Of a DNA stretch of 64,000 nt, positions 45,115 to 56,078 are shown piece after piece. The stretch's first letter is position 1. Each line of letters starts with the position of its first letter. The stretch spans positions 45,464,664 through 45,528,663 of the forward strand of contig OW386285.2 of the NCBI GenBank assembly GCA_936432065.2. Reading direction: 5' to 3'. The translations under genes were made by a program, and so were the position numbers. This DNA comes from Rutpela maculata. Taxonomy: Eukaryota > Arthropoda > Insecta > Coleoptera > Cerambycidae. The notes beneath the pieces were generated by a model, which was not told where the DNA came from, ran no database searches, and saw only the letters and a program-made list of their open reading frames with translations.

Positions 45115-45640
45115 TACAGTGTTAATGCTCTTCTTCTTGTGTTTTTGCTTCTAAAATTCTTCATTTGAGTTTTATGTTTTTTTGTCCGTTTCTGATTCTG
45201 GTAGAGCATAATATATCATTGCGATTTATTTATGGTATCAGATATGTTTCTAGGTACTTCAATTTGTCCGTCGTTGTTTTGTATACAGTCCACTACTTGT
45301 TTTTCTAGGGTTTTCATGGCATTGGTGTGTGCTTGAGTTGCTATGTTTTCTCATTCTAGCTGATGGCTTAGTGTTTTACATAGGCAATTCCCATCACCAT
45401 CAATTTTTGGTACCAGCAGTTGGTGTGTCTGCGATCCTGCGTTCTGTAATATATCCATTGTTTTTGTGTTTTCTGGGAAAATATTATTTTTCCGAAATAA
45501 ATTTGGATCACAAGTATTTTCTCTGATATGCTGGAACAAAATCGGTTTCGGGGGGATGTACCAATTAGATAGTGCGTCGCTGATTAGTTTAGGTTTAATT
45601 TGGATTCGACATCTGTCGACTTTATGGAAAGCAATCAATT
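45115..45640 (-). pseudogene. OTU-protease-like fragment linked to a LINE tail
   Basis: The minus frame 45351-45638 ends with VPKIDGDGNCLCKTLSHQLE, the catalytic-cysteine motif (DGDGNC) of OTU-family cysteine proteases. After a stop, the same strand continues NAMKTLEKQVVDCIQNN, fitting the helix after the OTU loop. Downstream (45115-45230) the sequence becomes homologous to the region before the 3' end of LINE copies 1 and 2 (TACCAGAATC...; ATCGCAA). OTU domains are known in some retroelements. The catalytic His region is not visible; the piece is broken. Confidence 0.7.
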
Positions 45641-45664
45641 ATTGAAGTATGGCCATGATAACCC

Positions 45665-47077
45665 TGTGTAAACCTCCAAATAAACTATTTTTTAATTATT
45701 GTAAAAATATTCAAATGAATTTAATTTAAATTATACCCGAAATAATCAGTAACGTATTATTAGTAAAGTATTATCATATAAATTTTTGTTAACCCTCAAA
45801 TAATTTCTTTGATAATTATACATACTCAAACGAATTTAGTATAAATTAAACCCTTAATAATCAAAGGCATTACTCTTAAAGTATGGTCATAACATTTTCT
45901 TAAAGTATTTAGACGAATTTAATTTAAATTAGACCTGAAATAATCAATAAGGCATTGTTGATATACTGCGTTAAAACTGAATTCTCACAGCACATCAATG
46001 GAGGTATGCGTGGTATTTTCAAAGAAAACACACACATACGCCAATGATCTTCTAATCGCCGCAGAAAAAATCTGGACTGAAAACAAATTTCAAGAAAGGA
46101 CTAACTATGGAACGAGAGAGTTGGACCAACGAAGAGAAAGACAAAATAGATGAATACTCCCTAAGAACAATGAATAAATTGAAGTACCTAGGAACAGACC
46201 TAACGAACCAACTGGAACGGGGAGAAACGATAAAATAAAGAATGAAACGGCATACAGAGTCACAAGGCCAGTCATACCGTTTACTGAGCCAAAATAAACT
46301 ATCAGGGGACCTTACCAAATGTATGTACATAGCTGTCAAACGGCCAACGATAGCATACGCAGTAAAAAAAATGCTGCAACAACAAAAGCCAACAGAAGAA
46401 AGAAGTTTTTGAGAAGAGCAGAAAGGGACATCGTCCAACTACTCGCAAAAATAACAAGACGAAAATAGCGATATATAACATGAACACGAGGAAAGGAAAT
46501 AAAAAAAGGATAGAAATGTACGCAATAAAGTACTGGGGACATACCCAAAAAAGGGGGATCAAACACATCTACTGAAGAAAGCACCGAACATCACCAAACT
46601 AAAAATAGGGAGACCATGCTACAGCGGAGAACAACAACTTAGTGGATCAAAAAATGAACACCACCAAGAAATCGCAACAATATATACTCTACCATAATCG
46701 AAAACCGAGGAATCAGAAGACTCAGAAAAAGAAGATTCGAAGAAGCAGAAACATAAAAAGAGGAGCATAAACATTCCATATTACGACAACGTGGCAACAT
46801 ATTTCACAAGAAGACTCATAAGAGGCAGAAGTCTAGAGCTAAAAACACAAAGGAGGGAGTTTAAATGCTCCCTCAGGATACAGTGCGGTAACGCATCTCA
46901 CAAATACCTACACCTCCCATCCCACATTCCTTTACCATGCGCCATATGGCTCCAGCTGCTAGCAACAAGCATGACCCTAGTCCAACCCAGTGTGGACACA
47001 GCAGGCCCAGCTGTGAAACCATGGGAGTGGCAGCAATGCATACCGCATGCTGATAAATCAATCAATCAATCAATCAA
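45665..47077 (+). mobile_element. RTE-like LINE 3' portion (copy 2)
   Basis: The left third is a degenerate repeat of a ~100 bp unit (three times GAATTT(A)...TAAATTA.AC.C..AATAATCA, 45713-45960). Next come broken reverse transcriptase C-terminal frames: YANDLLIAAE (decayed YADD region), KLKYLGTDLTNQ, then AERDIVQLLAK and EMYAIKYWGH. The 3' end is the block homologous to copies 1 and 3 and an (ATCA)n tail at about 47057-47077. The plus frame 46791-47099 and minus frames 46052-46584 are not genuine proteins. Confidence 0.7.
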
Positions 47078-47105
47078 ACAATATTTACTTGAAAGTTGAC
47101 TTAAG

Positions 47106-47552
47106 AAATAGTATATTGTGTATCTAGGTGTGAAAGCGATACATTCCCGGACGAAGTATCGAAGTCTGGGAATGTGCTTTCACACCGAAGTACACATACT
47201 ATTTTTTCTGAAATCACAATAAATACTATTTTAAACGTATAAAAATCAAAAATATAAACATTAAAAAAAAAAAATCTGAAATCACAATCAATACTATTTT
47301 AAACGTATAAAAATCAAAAATATTAACATATTAAAATATATATAAAAAACCGTACGGGAATGTTACTTCCCGGCCTAGGCCGGGAAGTAACATTCCCGTA
47401 CGGCTTTGTTGATCGTTGCTTGGCAACGGATCTTTTCCGGTCTGTTTTCTGAGAGTTTCCTGGCAACGGACTAAAATACTGGAATTGTGCATTTTTCGCT
47501 CTAAAATCGCGACGAAAATGTAGACATTCCCGATCGATTTCAGAAAAATGAT
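47106..47552 (+). mobile_element. Palindrome-core element with X-box motifs (copy 2)
   Basis: Begins AATAGTATATTGTGTATCTA, followed by a hairpin with arms GTGTGAAAGC...ACATTCCCGGACGAAG and complement (47129-47188), then a body ending near CCCGATCGATTTCAGAAAA. Two X-box-like sites: GTTGCTTGGCAAC (47415-47427) and GTTTCCTGGCAAC (47455-47467). It also contains the 54 bp palindrome listed separately, which the other copies lack. Confidence 0.85.
47350..47403. repeat. Perfect 54 bp palindrome with no loop
   Basis: The 27-mer starting CCGTACGGGAATGTTACTTC at 47350 is exactly complementary to the 27 bases ending at 47403; the centre is GGCCT/AGGCC. The copy at 17200 has just CCGTACGG at the homologous point, so an inner 38 bp palindrome seems to have been inserted with duplication of the 8 bp CCGTACGG. 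Confidence 0.9.
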
Positions 47553-48283
47553 TTTTATTACCATACCTTGGGAATTTATTACCTGACTATTATTTATCTT
47601 ACCTATTAGGGACTTGTGCGGTTAATATAAATGTCTTTTAAAATGCGCAGAAAGTTACTGGTAAATTAATTAAAGCGTTTTATCAACATATATTCCTCTT
47701 TTTTTTGCTAAATATTATTTTTGTAATTCGATGAGGAAATAGGTTTTTTTGTAGATATTAGGAAGAACAAGAGATTTGGTGACAGCGGACGAAATTACGA
47801 ATTCTATAACATAGTATCTATTTTCGTACTGTTTTATGTTATAAGAAATATGCTTAGAATTATTATTTTTACAGTAATAGCGCAAGTGCAAGGAGGTGTG
47901 GCTTTAATTGTTATTAATTAAAATCGGTTAATTAAGTTGTGTGTGGCTCACACCATAAATGAAATTTTATATTACAGATTTTCTGTAGAAATAATTTTAG
48001 AGACAACATAAATATAATTAGACAATTACCAGTAGTGTCATAAAATCTAGCAGGCATGTGAGCCCAGGGACGAAAGGTGCCGGAGGCTAGCAGATGTTTT
48101 TGGAATGTATCTCTACCGGTTTTAATTTTCAACGTAATCAAAATTTCAGCGGGTCAACTGAAAATCGTTAAAAAAATCTGTCGACTTTCTGCGTATTTAA
48201 TTGCTTTGTAGATATTTGATTTCTGAACTCTTCTTAAAATAAAATAAATATTTTGTTGCGAACTAAACTAAATTTTGCTTCGT
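47553..48283. other. AT-rich spacer, no recognised gene
   Basis: No coding motif recognised. Confidence 0.4.
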
Positions 48284-48533
48284 AATAAAAGAAACCAAAA
48301 GATTTTTTTCTCTTAATAATTCTTTTATTTTCTACAGTTTTGGCAAAAATTATGTGCTTGGCATCCTCAGGTATTAAAAATATTATTTAGGTAAAAAAGT
48401 TATTAATATTTTTAATACGTTATATATTAATAATTTTTCCTATTTGTAGTCTTGTTGCCTGAGGATGAAGCAAATGAAATCAGTAGTAAATAAAAGAATT
48501 TTTATGAGAAAAAGTCTTTTAGTTTCTTTTATT
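48284..48533. mobile_element. Fold-back element, 250 bp
   Basis: Arms 48284-48371 and 48459-48533 begin AATAAAAGAAACCAAAAG and its complement and end GCATCCTCAGG / CCTGAGGATGA. A second, inner hairpin (GTATTAAAAATATTA...TAATATTTTTAATAC) fills the loop. Confidence 0.85.
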
Positions 48534-48664
48534 ATGAACTTGTATTAACGTAGAATTTGATTAATTTATTTTGCTAACATTGTGAAAAAGAAATTTAAGA
48601 ACTTTTGAATATGGTAAAATGGCGGGTAAAATAATTTTCCATAGAATAAATAATAGCTATTTAT

Positions 48665-48779
48665 GTAACCAGTTACGAAAGACGTTATTTTGTGTAACGA
48701 GTGGAATTTGCGGGACGAGCGAAGCGAGATCCCGCAAAATAACACGAGTTACACAAGATTGTCTTTCGAAACGTGTTAC
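48665..48779. repeat. Hairpin repeat with GAGCGAAGCGAG tip
   Basis: Nested arms: GTAAC / GTTAC, CGAAAGACGTTATTTTGTGTAAC / complement, TTTGCGGGA / TCCCGCAAA, with the tip CGAGCGAAGCGAG (48715-48727). Related AACTGGTTACATAAAG sequences occur at about 49182-49197. Confidence 0.8.
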
Positions 48780-49479
48780 ATACATGATTTTTTCTAATTT
48801 TAAAAGTCTAAAAATCCTTTAAACATAAATGAAATAGGTGTATTTAAAGATCTTAAAAATTAAGTAATCTTTTTCATAGTTACCTTTACTGCTATCACAC
48901 ATTATAATTTTAATGTCAAATTTGACAGACGTTATTTAGCCAAGTAACAATATTATTTGAAATCCTAATTTGATAACGTAAGGTAAATTATATTAATGAA
49001 AACGTTTTGTTAGCATATCTTGAAGGAAAGAGGAATTTAGAAGCTTCCACTTTATGGACTCAGTATTCCATTTTGTGTTGAATAAACATTGTTTCTTTTT
49101 CTTTTTGAGAGTTGTTTATCTTTCCTAATTGATGACATAACGAACTTTTCGTCACCAGTTACGTAAAATTTTACTTTTCATAACTGGTTACATAAAGTAG
49201 GACGTTTTGACACTTAAGTCAGTTTTGAAAAGTGTCACTTTATGTGTCAAAATTAGAAAAATATGTATGTATATAACATATTAAAAAACAAAGGTCACTA
49301 TTTAAAATGCTATTTTTATAAAATGGAACTTGTTGCCACTTGACACCAGTAAATAAAAAATCGGTAAAGGTATTTACCCAAAACTTCCCTCTCAGTATTT
49401 CACACTTTATTTATTCTTTCTATTCGCAACATCTTGCCGGACGTTTGTTGTACTAACTGCATGCTAAGCACTATTCCTC
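48780..49479. other. AT-rich spacer, no recognised gene
   Basis: Contains GTTACGTAAAA...AACTGGTTACAT inverted pieces at about 49155-49200; no coding motif. Confidence 0.4.
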
Positions 49480-50570
49480 ACATTTTTTCTTTAATTTTTT
49501 TAGGGTGGCCACCTGGTACGATTTTTTTTATAAGTTTCTTTGACAGTTGTGTTAACTACATGCCAAATATTACGTTCTCCGCCACATTTTTTCATTATTT
49601 TTTTAGGGTGATCTCTCTGAATATTTTTTTATATTTTTCATTTTTGACAGTTACATTAACTGCAAAGTATATGGTGAAACTACTTCAAATAAAGTACTTG
49701 ATGTAGTTTAAATGAATACTATGCCCAGCTCTGGAAATGTTATTGTCCCCCGTCACATTTTTCAAAAAAAAATTGCTAGGGGGACCACCCTGTGTATTTT
49801 TTTCATAGTTTTCTTCCTTGACAGTTGTATTAACTGCATACGTCCTCCGTCGCATTTCTTAAATTTTTTTGGTGACCAAACTATATACTTTTTCATATTT
49901 TTGTTCTTCGACAGTTGTGTTAACTACATGCGAAATATTATCGTCCTCCTTAATTTTGTTGGAGTGACCACCCTGTATATTTTTTTTCATACTTTTCTTT
50001 GACAGTTGTACTAACTGCATGCGAAATGTCATCCTCCGTCACATTTTTTATTTTTTTTGACCATCCTGTTCATTTATTTTCATATTTCTCTTCTTCAACA
50101 GTTATGTTAACTACATGCGAAATATTATCATCCTTCTTCACTTATTTAGGGTGAACACCCAGTATATATTTTTTATTTTACTTGGGTGACCACCCTGTAT
50201 ATTCTTTTTTACATTTTTCTGTCTTGAAAGTTGTATTAACTGTATACGAAGTATTATCGTCCTCTGTCACAACAAAAAAAAATTGGGTGACCACCCTGTA
50301 TATTTTTTTTTTCAAATTTTTCTTCGACAGTTGTGTCAACTACATGCGAAACATTATTGTCCTCCGTCACATTTTTAATTTTTTTTTGAGCGACCACCCT
50401 GTATTTTTTACATTTTACTTCCTTGGCAGTTGCGTTAAGTAAATGTCAAACATTGCTGTGTTGTGTTATTTTTTTTCCTTAATTATGTTTTTATTTTTCA
50501 ACGGAACTATTTCCAGTTCTTCGTTGGCAGTAGTGTCAACTACCTACCAAATATTATCCTGCTCCGTCAT
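49480..50570 (+). repeat. Degenerate tandem array, ~115-125 bp units
   Basis: About nine units. Each has GACAGTTGTGTTAACTACATG (or variants) with GTTAAC at its centre, then CGAAATATTATCGTCCTCCGTCACATTTTT, then GTGACCACCCTGTATATTTT. Clear examples start near 49542, 49819, 49910, 50001, 50096, 50326 and 50527. Plus frames at 49434-49706, 49712-50002 and 50182-50442 are open because the T-rich units lack stops (repeated FDSCVNYM), not because they encode a protein. Confidence 0.85.
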
Positions 50571-50584
50571 GTGGTTTTGTAGAT

Positions 50585-50735
50585 ATAGCGCCAACAGGCA
50601 GACAGACAGGCAGACGAAATTAAATGGCTTTAATTTTCGTAATATACGTACTATGAAACGCAAAAATTCGGAGAATTCTCGAAGGGTGATTTTTTAACGA
50701 TTAGAATACTTCTCTTCGGTAAGCGAGGGAAATAA
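50585..50735 (+). repeat. Element terminus with CAGACAGACAG and GGTAAGCGAGGG
   Basis: Follows the array: GGCAGACAGACAGGCAGACG, TATGAAACGCAAAAATTCG, TTCGGTAAGCGAGGGAA. The last part is shared with 42658-42715. The tandem array may be internal to a larger element ending here. Confidence 0.55.
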
Positions 50736-51684
50736 AAAGAAATTAAATAATAAAAATAAATAGTTTCTGTAATCCTTTGCTGTAATGATGTGTCAAAATT
50801 AACTAAACAAGGTAACCAAACTGCCGAAATTGACATAATTATGTAAAAATTATGAAAAAAATCAACGTATATAACTTACAGCTTTTTCCTGAGTACAAGT
50901 CATAGATAGGAGACCTTTCATATCCCTACTCATGCTTATTACCTATTCTAATGTATATTAACGCACTTACTCGTTGTGCTAACATTGTCAAGTAAAAATC
51001 TTATTCAGAGAGTGATACTTTAGTTCGCTTTAGCTTTGTAGATATGGTGGAGATGACTTCTCATGAGACATACTAAAAATGTGCTGCCTCTAAATAGTCA
51101 TTCAGAATTATTGAATTAATCACAACCAATAAAATAAACAGGAGCATGAACATAACTGCAATATTATTTATCTCTTGCAACAAAAACCTCAAAAAGTGTA
51201 ATTTTTAAAAATTCCGCAAGCAACAAATTGCTAAAAGTAAAACTCACAGAACCTGAGAAATTGACAGAAATTTTAAAATACTCCAGATTGTGATGAGCAC
51301 CAAAATATAATTTTTAAGGAGAGACAAATATGGAAATTTATTTTTGCGTTTACCTGCGTTTCTAACTTATTCAGGGTTCAAGGTAATTTTTAGTCGTAAA
51401 TGTAGTAGTAAACAGGTGTGTTCATCTTATACTTAATCATTGTTATTGTGGTTAATTTTATGTGTACCTTAATTTGGCAAGTGACAAAATGGGTAATAAT
51501 TTTTAGTAAAGTGAATCGGCAATTTAAAATGCCAAATAAAACTAGAAGAGTATTAGTAGTCTTTGTCATTCTACTCGAGAGCATTATATTATCTCTATCA
51601 GAGGTGTAATACTAAGTACAAGAATAAGAATAAGATATAACTGGTGTAAAAAAATATGTAATTTAGAAATAATATATTTATGAA
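50736..51684. other. AT-rich spacer, no recognised gene
   Basis: No coding motif. Short overlapping frames near 51390-51609 on both strands are unsupported. Confidence 0.4.
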
Positions 51685-53480
51685 ATATCATATCCATATC
51701 ATATCATTTATTTCACCAATTAAAATACAAAACATATATATATGGCACGTCAATTAAAAAATATAAAAAATAATATATAAAATATAGGCATAAACCTATA
51801 AGTGAACAACATTAACAAAAGTAAAAAAAACATCAACACATTATGTTATGTTTTTGTATTCTATACAATACAAAACAAGATATTAAAAGAGAACAGAGAA
51901 ATACGTAACGAAATACAATATAAAAATAAGTGCAACATTATTGTTGTATGTTCAAACAAGAGCAAGAAACTGAAGGAGCAAGGAAGTGGTGCGTACCACG
52001 TCAAATGGATGCCACTAAACCAGCAATGGTTTCGGGGTTTGTCAAAAACGCCACGAACTCGTCAGTAGAGTAAAAACCGTGGATTAAAAATAATTTTTTC
52101 AATATGCCCTTAAAATGGTTATAGGTCAATAATTTTAGTGGATTTGGAAGAAAATTATATAGCCTGAGGTGCGGCGAATTTTTAGACGATCTTGTCAGTC
52201 GATGCCTAGCTGGCCTTAGTAAATCGGCTTGTTTAGTGCTGTAATTATGAAAATTTGAATTCCTTTCAAAAGAATTTAAGTTTTTGTGTATATCCAGTAA
52301 ACTAAGATAAATATATAAAGAAGGTAACGGCATAATGCCCAGTGAAATAAATAGAGGCCTACAGTGGTCTCTATACCCTGCATTGGCAATGATTCTAATT
52401 GCTTTCTTTTGTAGACGAAATATTTTTATAGTATGACAAGAATTACCCCATAAAGTGATGCCATAACTAATGTGTGAATGAAACAGTGAAAAATAGCTCG
52501 CTTTCAACGTTTCCAAAACCAAATGCCTTCTTAGCTGGCGGAGCAAAAATATTGTGCTGGCAAGTTTGTGGCTTAGCTGATCAATATGACTAAACCAGTT
52601 TAGTTTATCGTCCAGTGTGACACCTAGGAGTTTCACACTGTCACCTTTGTCACTGTGTTACTCGTGGAAAAGACAAGCTTTTGAGTTTTTTCCTCATTCA
52701 TTTTCATTTTATTAGTGATGAACCAGGTTTTGGCTCGATCAGAAATTAAAGAAGTCTGTTGATGTAAAACTTGAAGGTTACTATGGGAAGTTAGCAATGT
52801 GGTGTCATCAGCGTAAGCAATACACCTATGGGGCAACATAAAATGAAATATATCATTGACATATATAATAAAGAGGAGTGGCCCCAATACAGAGCTCTGA
52901 GGCACTCCGTGCTTAACTGGATTAAGATCCGAATTTATATTATTTACACTGACGCACTGTACTCTGTTACATAAATAGGAGCGTAGTAGTTCCAATGGAC
53001 TCCCACGAACCCCATAAAATTTCAACTTTTCTATGAGTAATTCATGCGAGACACAGTCAAAGGCCTTGGACAAGTCAAGCAGTGTAATTTCTACATGCCT
53101 GCCCCGCTCAAGGCCCTGAACAATGTCCCGCACCACAGTAAACACAGCTTGTGTAGTAGAGCTTGCTACGAAAACCAAATTGACAGTTATTAAGAACGTC
53201 ATTAGATTCAAAAAAGTTTAATAGTCGGTTTTTCAAAATTATTTCTAAAAACTTTGCAGAAATTGGTATGATGGAAATTGGCCGGTAGTTGTCCAAGTCA
53301 TCGGAATTACCCTTTTCAAGAAGTGGTATAACTTTCGTGATCTTAAAAGCTCCTGGGAAAACACCCTCACCAAGGCAGCTGTTAATTAATAAAGTTAAAG
53401 GTTGAACAATAATGTCTACTGTTTCTTCCAAAATTTTAGAATTCATTCCATAAATATCTGTACAGTTAGAATCTTAGAAA
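51685..53480 (-). pseudogene. Jockey/CR1-like LINE, reverse transcriptase and 3' end
   Basis: The best-preserved reverse transcriptase here, in three frames. Frame 1 (53108-53480): DIYGMNSKILEE, CLGEGVFPGAFKITKVIPLL, DNYRPISIIP. Frame 2 (52633-53211): EITLLDLSKAFDCVSHELL (catalytic Asp), HGVPQSSVLGPLLFIIYVND and CIAYADDTTLL. Frame 3 (52001-52636): VKLLGVTLDD...WFSHIDQLSHK, then SYFSLFHSHISYGITLWGNS and QKKAIRIIANAGYRDHCRPL. The usual GVPQGS is GVPQSS. Two frameshifts and loss of the 5' half (endonuclease, ORF1) make it inactive. The 3' tail has ATGATATG-type repeats at about 51685-51715. Confidence 0.92.
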
Positions 53481-53930
53481 TAAAAAATATTCACTTAACA
53501 AATCTTCAAATTTTAGCTGCTGCCACAATTTTTTCTTGTAACTATTTTTCTTCTCTCTCATTCTTGCTATTGATCTCATTTAGTAGATATATACACATTT
53601 AATGATAATTATGTCAGAGGCTCCAGGCTGATTATGAGTCAAAATAGAACTTTTTCACTTCAACAAGTGGAGAAGTTTACTATTAGAAATTCATATTGAT
53701 ATGGCATTTAAATGTAAAAAAATATGCAAAAGAGAGTAACTTGATTTATTTGCACATAAATAGAGAGAATCATTTAAAAGCACCTTTATTCAGGTTAAGA
53801 TTTTGACATTTCTGTATTTTTACATATTAAATATATTTTTCTGAAAAATCGAATATCGAAATTCATATCTAGGCCTGCACATCATGAACATTCGTCACAG
53901 GTGTACAATATTCATAGGTTAGAAATATAG
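53481..53930. other. AT-rich spacer, no recognised gene
   Basis: May include decayed 5' sequence of the neighbouring LINE; nothing recognisable. Confidence 0.35.
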
Positions 53931-54338
53931 ACTGGCGGTATATGACCAGTCAGGTGCACCGTTTTTAAAATGCATGCCAATCATATATATGAATGAAATT
54001 ACCATGAATATGCCAGAAACGCAAGTTTTAGGCAGTCGTCGCGTGCAGAAGGGTGTGCAAATCGATTTTTTTTGTATTTTTTGTGTTTTTTTTTATTTTA
54101 AAATGGATGCCAATAGTGCCGAACGAAAAGCCTTGAAAAAAAATCCAAAATCAAAATCATCCAAAATCTAGAACACCAAAAATTTTTACGATAACAAAAA
54201 AATCGATTTGCACACTCTTCTGCGCGCGACGACTGCCTAAAATTTGCGTTTCTGGCATATTCATGGTAATTTCATTCATATATTTGATTGGCATGCATTT
54301 TAAAAACGTTGCACCTGACTAGTCATGTACTGCCAGTC
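53931..54338. mobile_element. Fold-back element with ~140 bp arms
   Basis: Arms 53931-54070 and 54198-54338 are near-complementary: ACTGGCGGTATATGACCAGT and complement at the ends, ATGAATATGCCAGAAACGCA inside, AAATCGATTTTTTT at the inner limit. The loop encodes nothing recognisable. Confidence 0.9.
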
Positions 54339-54412
54339 CAATATTATTGTATAACAAATTAGGTAGAAAAAAAATGTAGTTTATGTTGATTCACTAAGTC
54401 TATTGTTAGGCA

Positions 54413-54817
54413 GTGGCCATGTTTACGCGGAAAGTTAAGTTAACCTTAGAACTGTTAGGAATGATCTTAATACTCAAATTCTTGCGCGTAAACGCGCCTT
54501 AATATCACTTGGCTTAGTGTTGTCAAGCCTTACTAAATCACATGTAACACATCTAACTAAGCAAAACTGAGTTACGGACAACGCGTAAACGTTTTAAACA
54601 GCTTTAGTGTACGCTACTGCTCATGTCAGGTCTGGAACAATAGAAAACCTAACCTAAAAACACACAGAATACACCTGATTGTAAACAGTTTAAAATCAAA
54701 TCAACCTTAGTAACGTACTGACATCTGGTGGATAAATCTTAACGCGCATAAACGCCCTTAAAACCTACCACTAACATCGACGTTAGAACTTTTAACATCT
54801 TCGCGTAAATGTGGTCA
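54413..54817. mobile_element. TIR element with repeated CGCGTAAAC motifs
   Basis: Ends TGGCCATGTTTACGCG and its near-complement CGCGTAAATGTGGTCA, followed inward by TTAGAACTGTTAGG / CTAACATCGACGTTAGAAC. GCGTAAAC-type motifs recur at the ends and at about 54487, 54580 and 54744. About 405 bp, no ORF. Confidence 0.7.
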
Positions 54818-55500
54818 ATATCTGTGTTTTGTCTATTTTTGATATTTTTGATATTCGAAAATGTGTATGTACGTGTGTCTAACTTAATTTCTATTTGTTC
54901 TAATACTGTTATAATGTTTTCTTTATATCCATATATTTGGTGTGTTTTACATATATGTATTTTTATTGAATTATTGGATTTTTTAAAATTATCGTATAAT
55001 ATTTATCAAACACTTTTCTAGTCGAGAATATGACGAAGTCGCCAGTGATAATTAAAGTTCGTTAAATTTAATTTTGTGATAAAAAATTCAAATTCCATCG
55101 CAATTGCATTAAAATTGACAGTTAGGTATTTCAGGAGTAGCTGATAACTAATCTGATGTCAAAACTTAGGAAATCATATTGGCCAATCTAATATGGCTGC
55201 GATAATTGCTCTACCTTTGCAGATTTATAAGAAATTTGATACGTAGTAATTTCAGGTTTCTCTGATAACGAGCCTAATGTTAAAGTTTAAAAGTTACATC
55301 GAGAGATATTTTAGTGTGTAGAAGTTAAATAAAAAAGCCACTAAAAAGGATGAAGAGACATTTTTGAAAAAGAAGTTGAACCGCTTTCGAAAAAGAACGC
55401 TAAAAATTATTATTATTATTATTATTATTTAATTGAACTTTATCACCTAATATCGATATTGAAGTTGGTTAAATAGTATATTATGCAACGATGATGATGA
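54818..55500. other. AT-rich spacer with microsatellite
   Basis: The plus frame 54809-55021 is Ile/Phe-rich and unrecognised. An (ATT)n run is at about 55408-55429 and a (GAT)n run at about 55489-55503. Confidence 0.4.
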
Positions 55501-55504
55501 TGAT

Positions 55505-55549
55505 CATTAGAATTATGACATGAGCCGTAGACGAATGTCATAATGAATG
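55505..55549. repeat. Imperfect hairpin with GAGCCGTAGACGAATG tip
   Basis: CATTAGAATTATGACAT / ATGTCATAATGAATG arms. The flank AATAGTATATTATG at 55472 is the motif found beside several other palindromes. Confidence 0.65.
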
Positions 55550-55643
55550 TGAGTATGTTAAGTGTGAGTTGCACACGCTATTTTCTCTACAACCAGTCAG
55601 AATGAAATAGGAAATTAAAAGTTTATTTCTGAAATTGCTAGGT

Positions 55644-55931
55644 GCGGTTAGTACTTGGATGGGCTCCCATCTTGGGAAATACAGCGTTCTCGTCCCACCT
55701 TCTAGAGGCTTGTATATCAATGTATACTCGGAAGTTACGTAATTTCAGACGAGGATTACGTAGTGGATATATCATCCTTCGGAGGGGATGTAAAGCAGGC
55801 GGTCCCTTGTCTATTAAATGTTAGGCAAGTAAGGGAAGAGGTTCGGCAACATTTCCAGGTTGGGGGTAGCTCGTCTCCTAGCGTCGGTGATAGACCCTGG
55901 TAGCGGAAATAGGCCGACGTTAAAAAAAAAA
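55644..55931 (+). mobile_element. 5S rRNA-derived SINE, copy 2, with 12 bp target duplication
   Basis: Starts inside the 5S head at GCGGTTAGTACTTGGATGGG, so it is 5'-truncated. The body matches copies at 14715 and 61758 and ends AGGCCGACGTTAAAAAAAAAAAA. AAATTGCTAGGT flanks it on both sides (55632-55643 and 55932-55943) without mismatch. This is the clearest retrotransposition signature in the window and implies a fairly recent insertion. Confidence 0.95.
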
Positions 55932-56078
55932 AAATTGCTAGGTAAACATGACATGACAAGTGACTTGTCAAAATTTATAAATTTTAGATCTTCAAGGCAA
56001 TAGTTGATATTGGCAGAATATTGCTGTTTCTCGCATTTCTATTGGTTATAAACTTGTATCGTAATGAAAATTCTCTAT

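Noticed and set aside
45015..45209. 64-codon minus frame as a separate gene
   Set aside because: It spans the (AAATA)n tail of one LINE and the basic tail region of another, so it is a junction artefact.
48459..48490. Another hammerhead core (CCTGAGGATGAAGCAAATGAAATC)
   Set aside because: It lacks CTGATGA and a GAAA/UH arrangement with pairing stems; it is the inner end of a fold-back arm.
49434..50697. Three consecutive plus-strand frames with repeated FDSCVNYM segments, which could look like a repetitive membrane protein
   Set aside because: The residues repeat because the DNA is a tandem array of T-rich units; frames differ between units and there is no conserved start or gene context.
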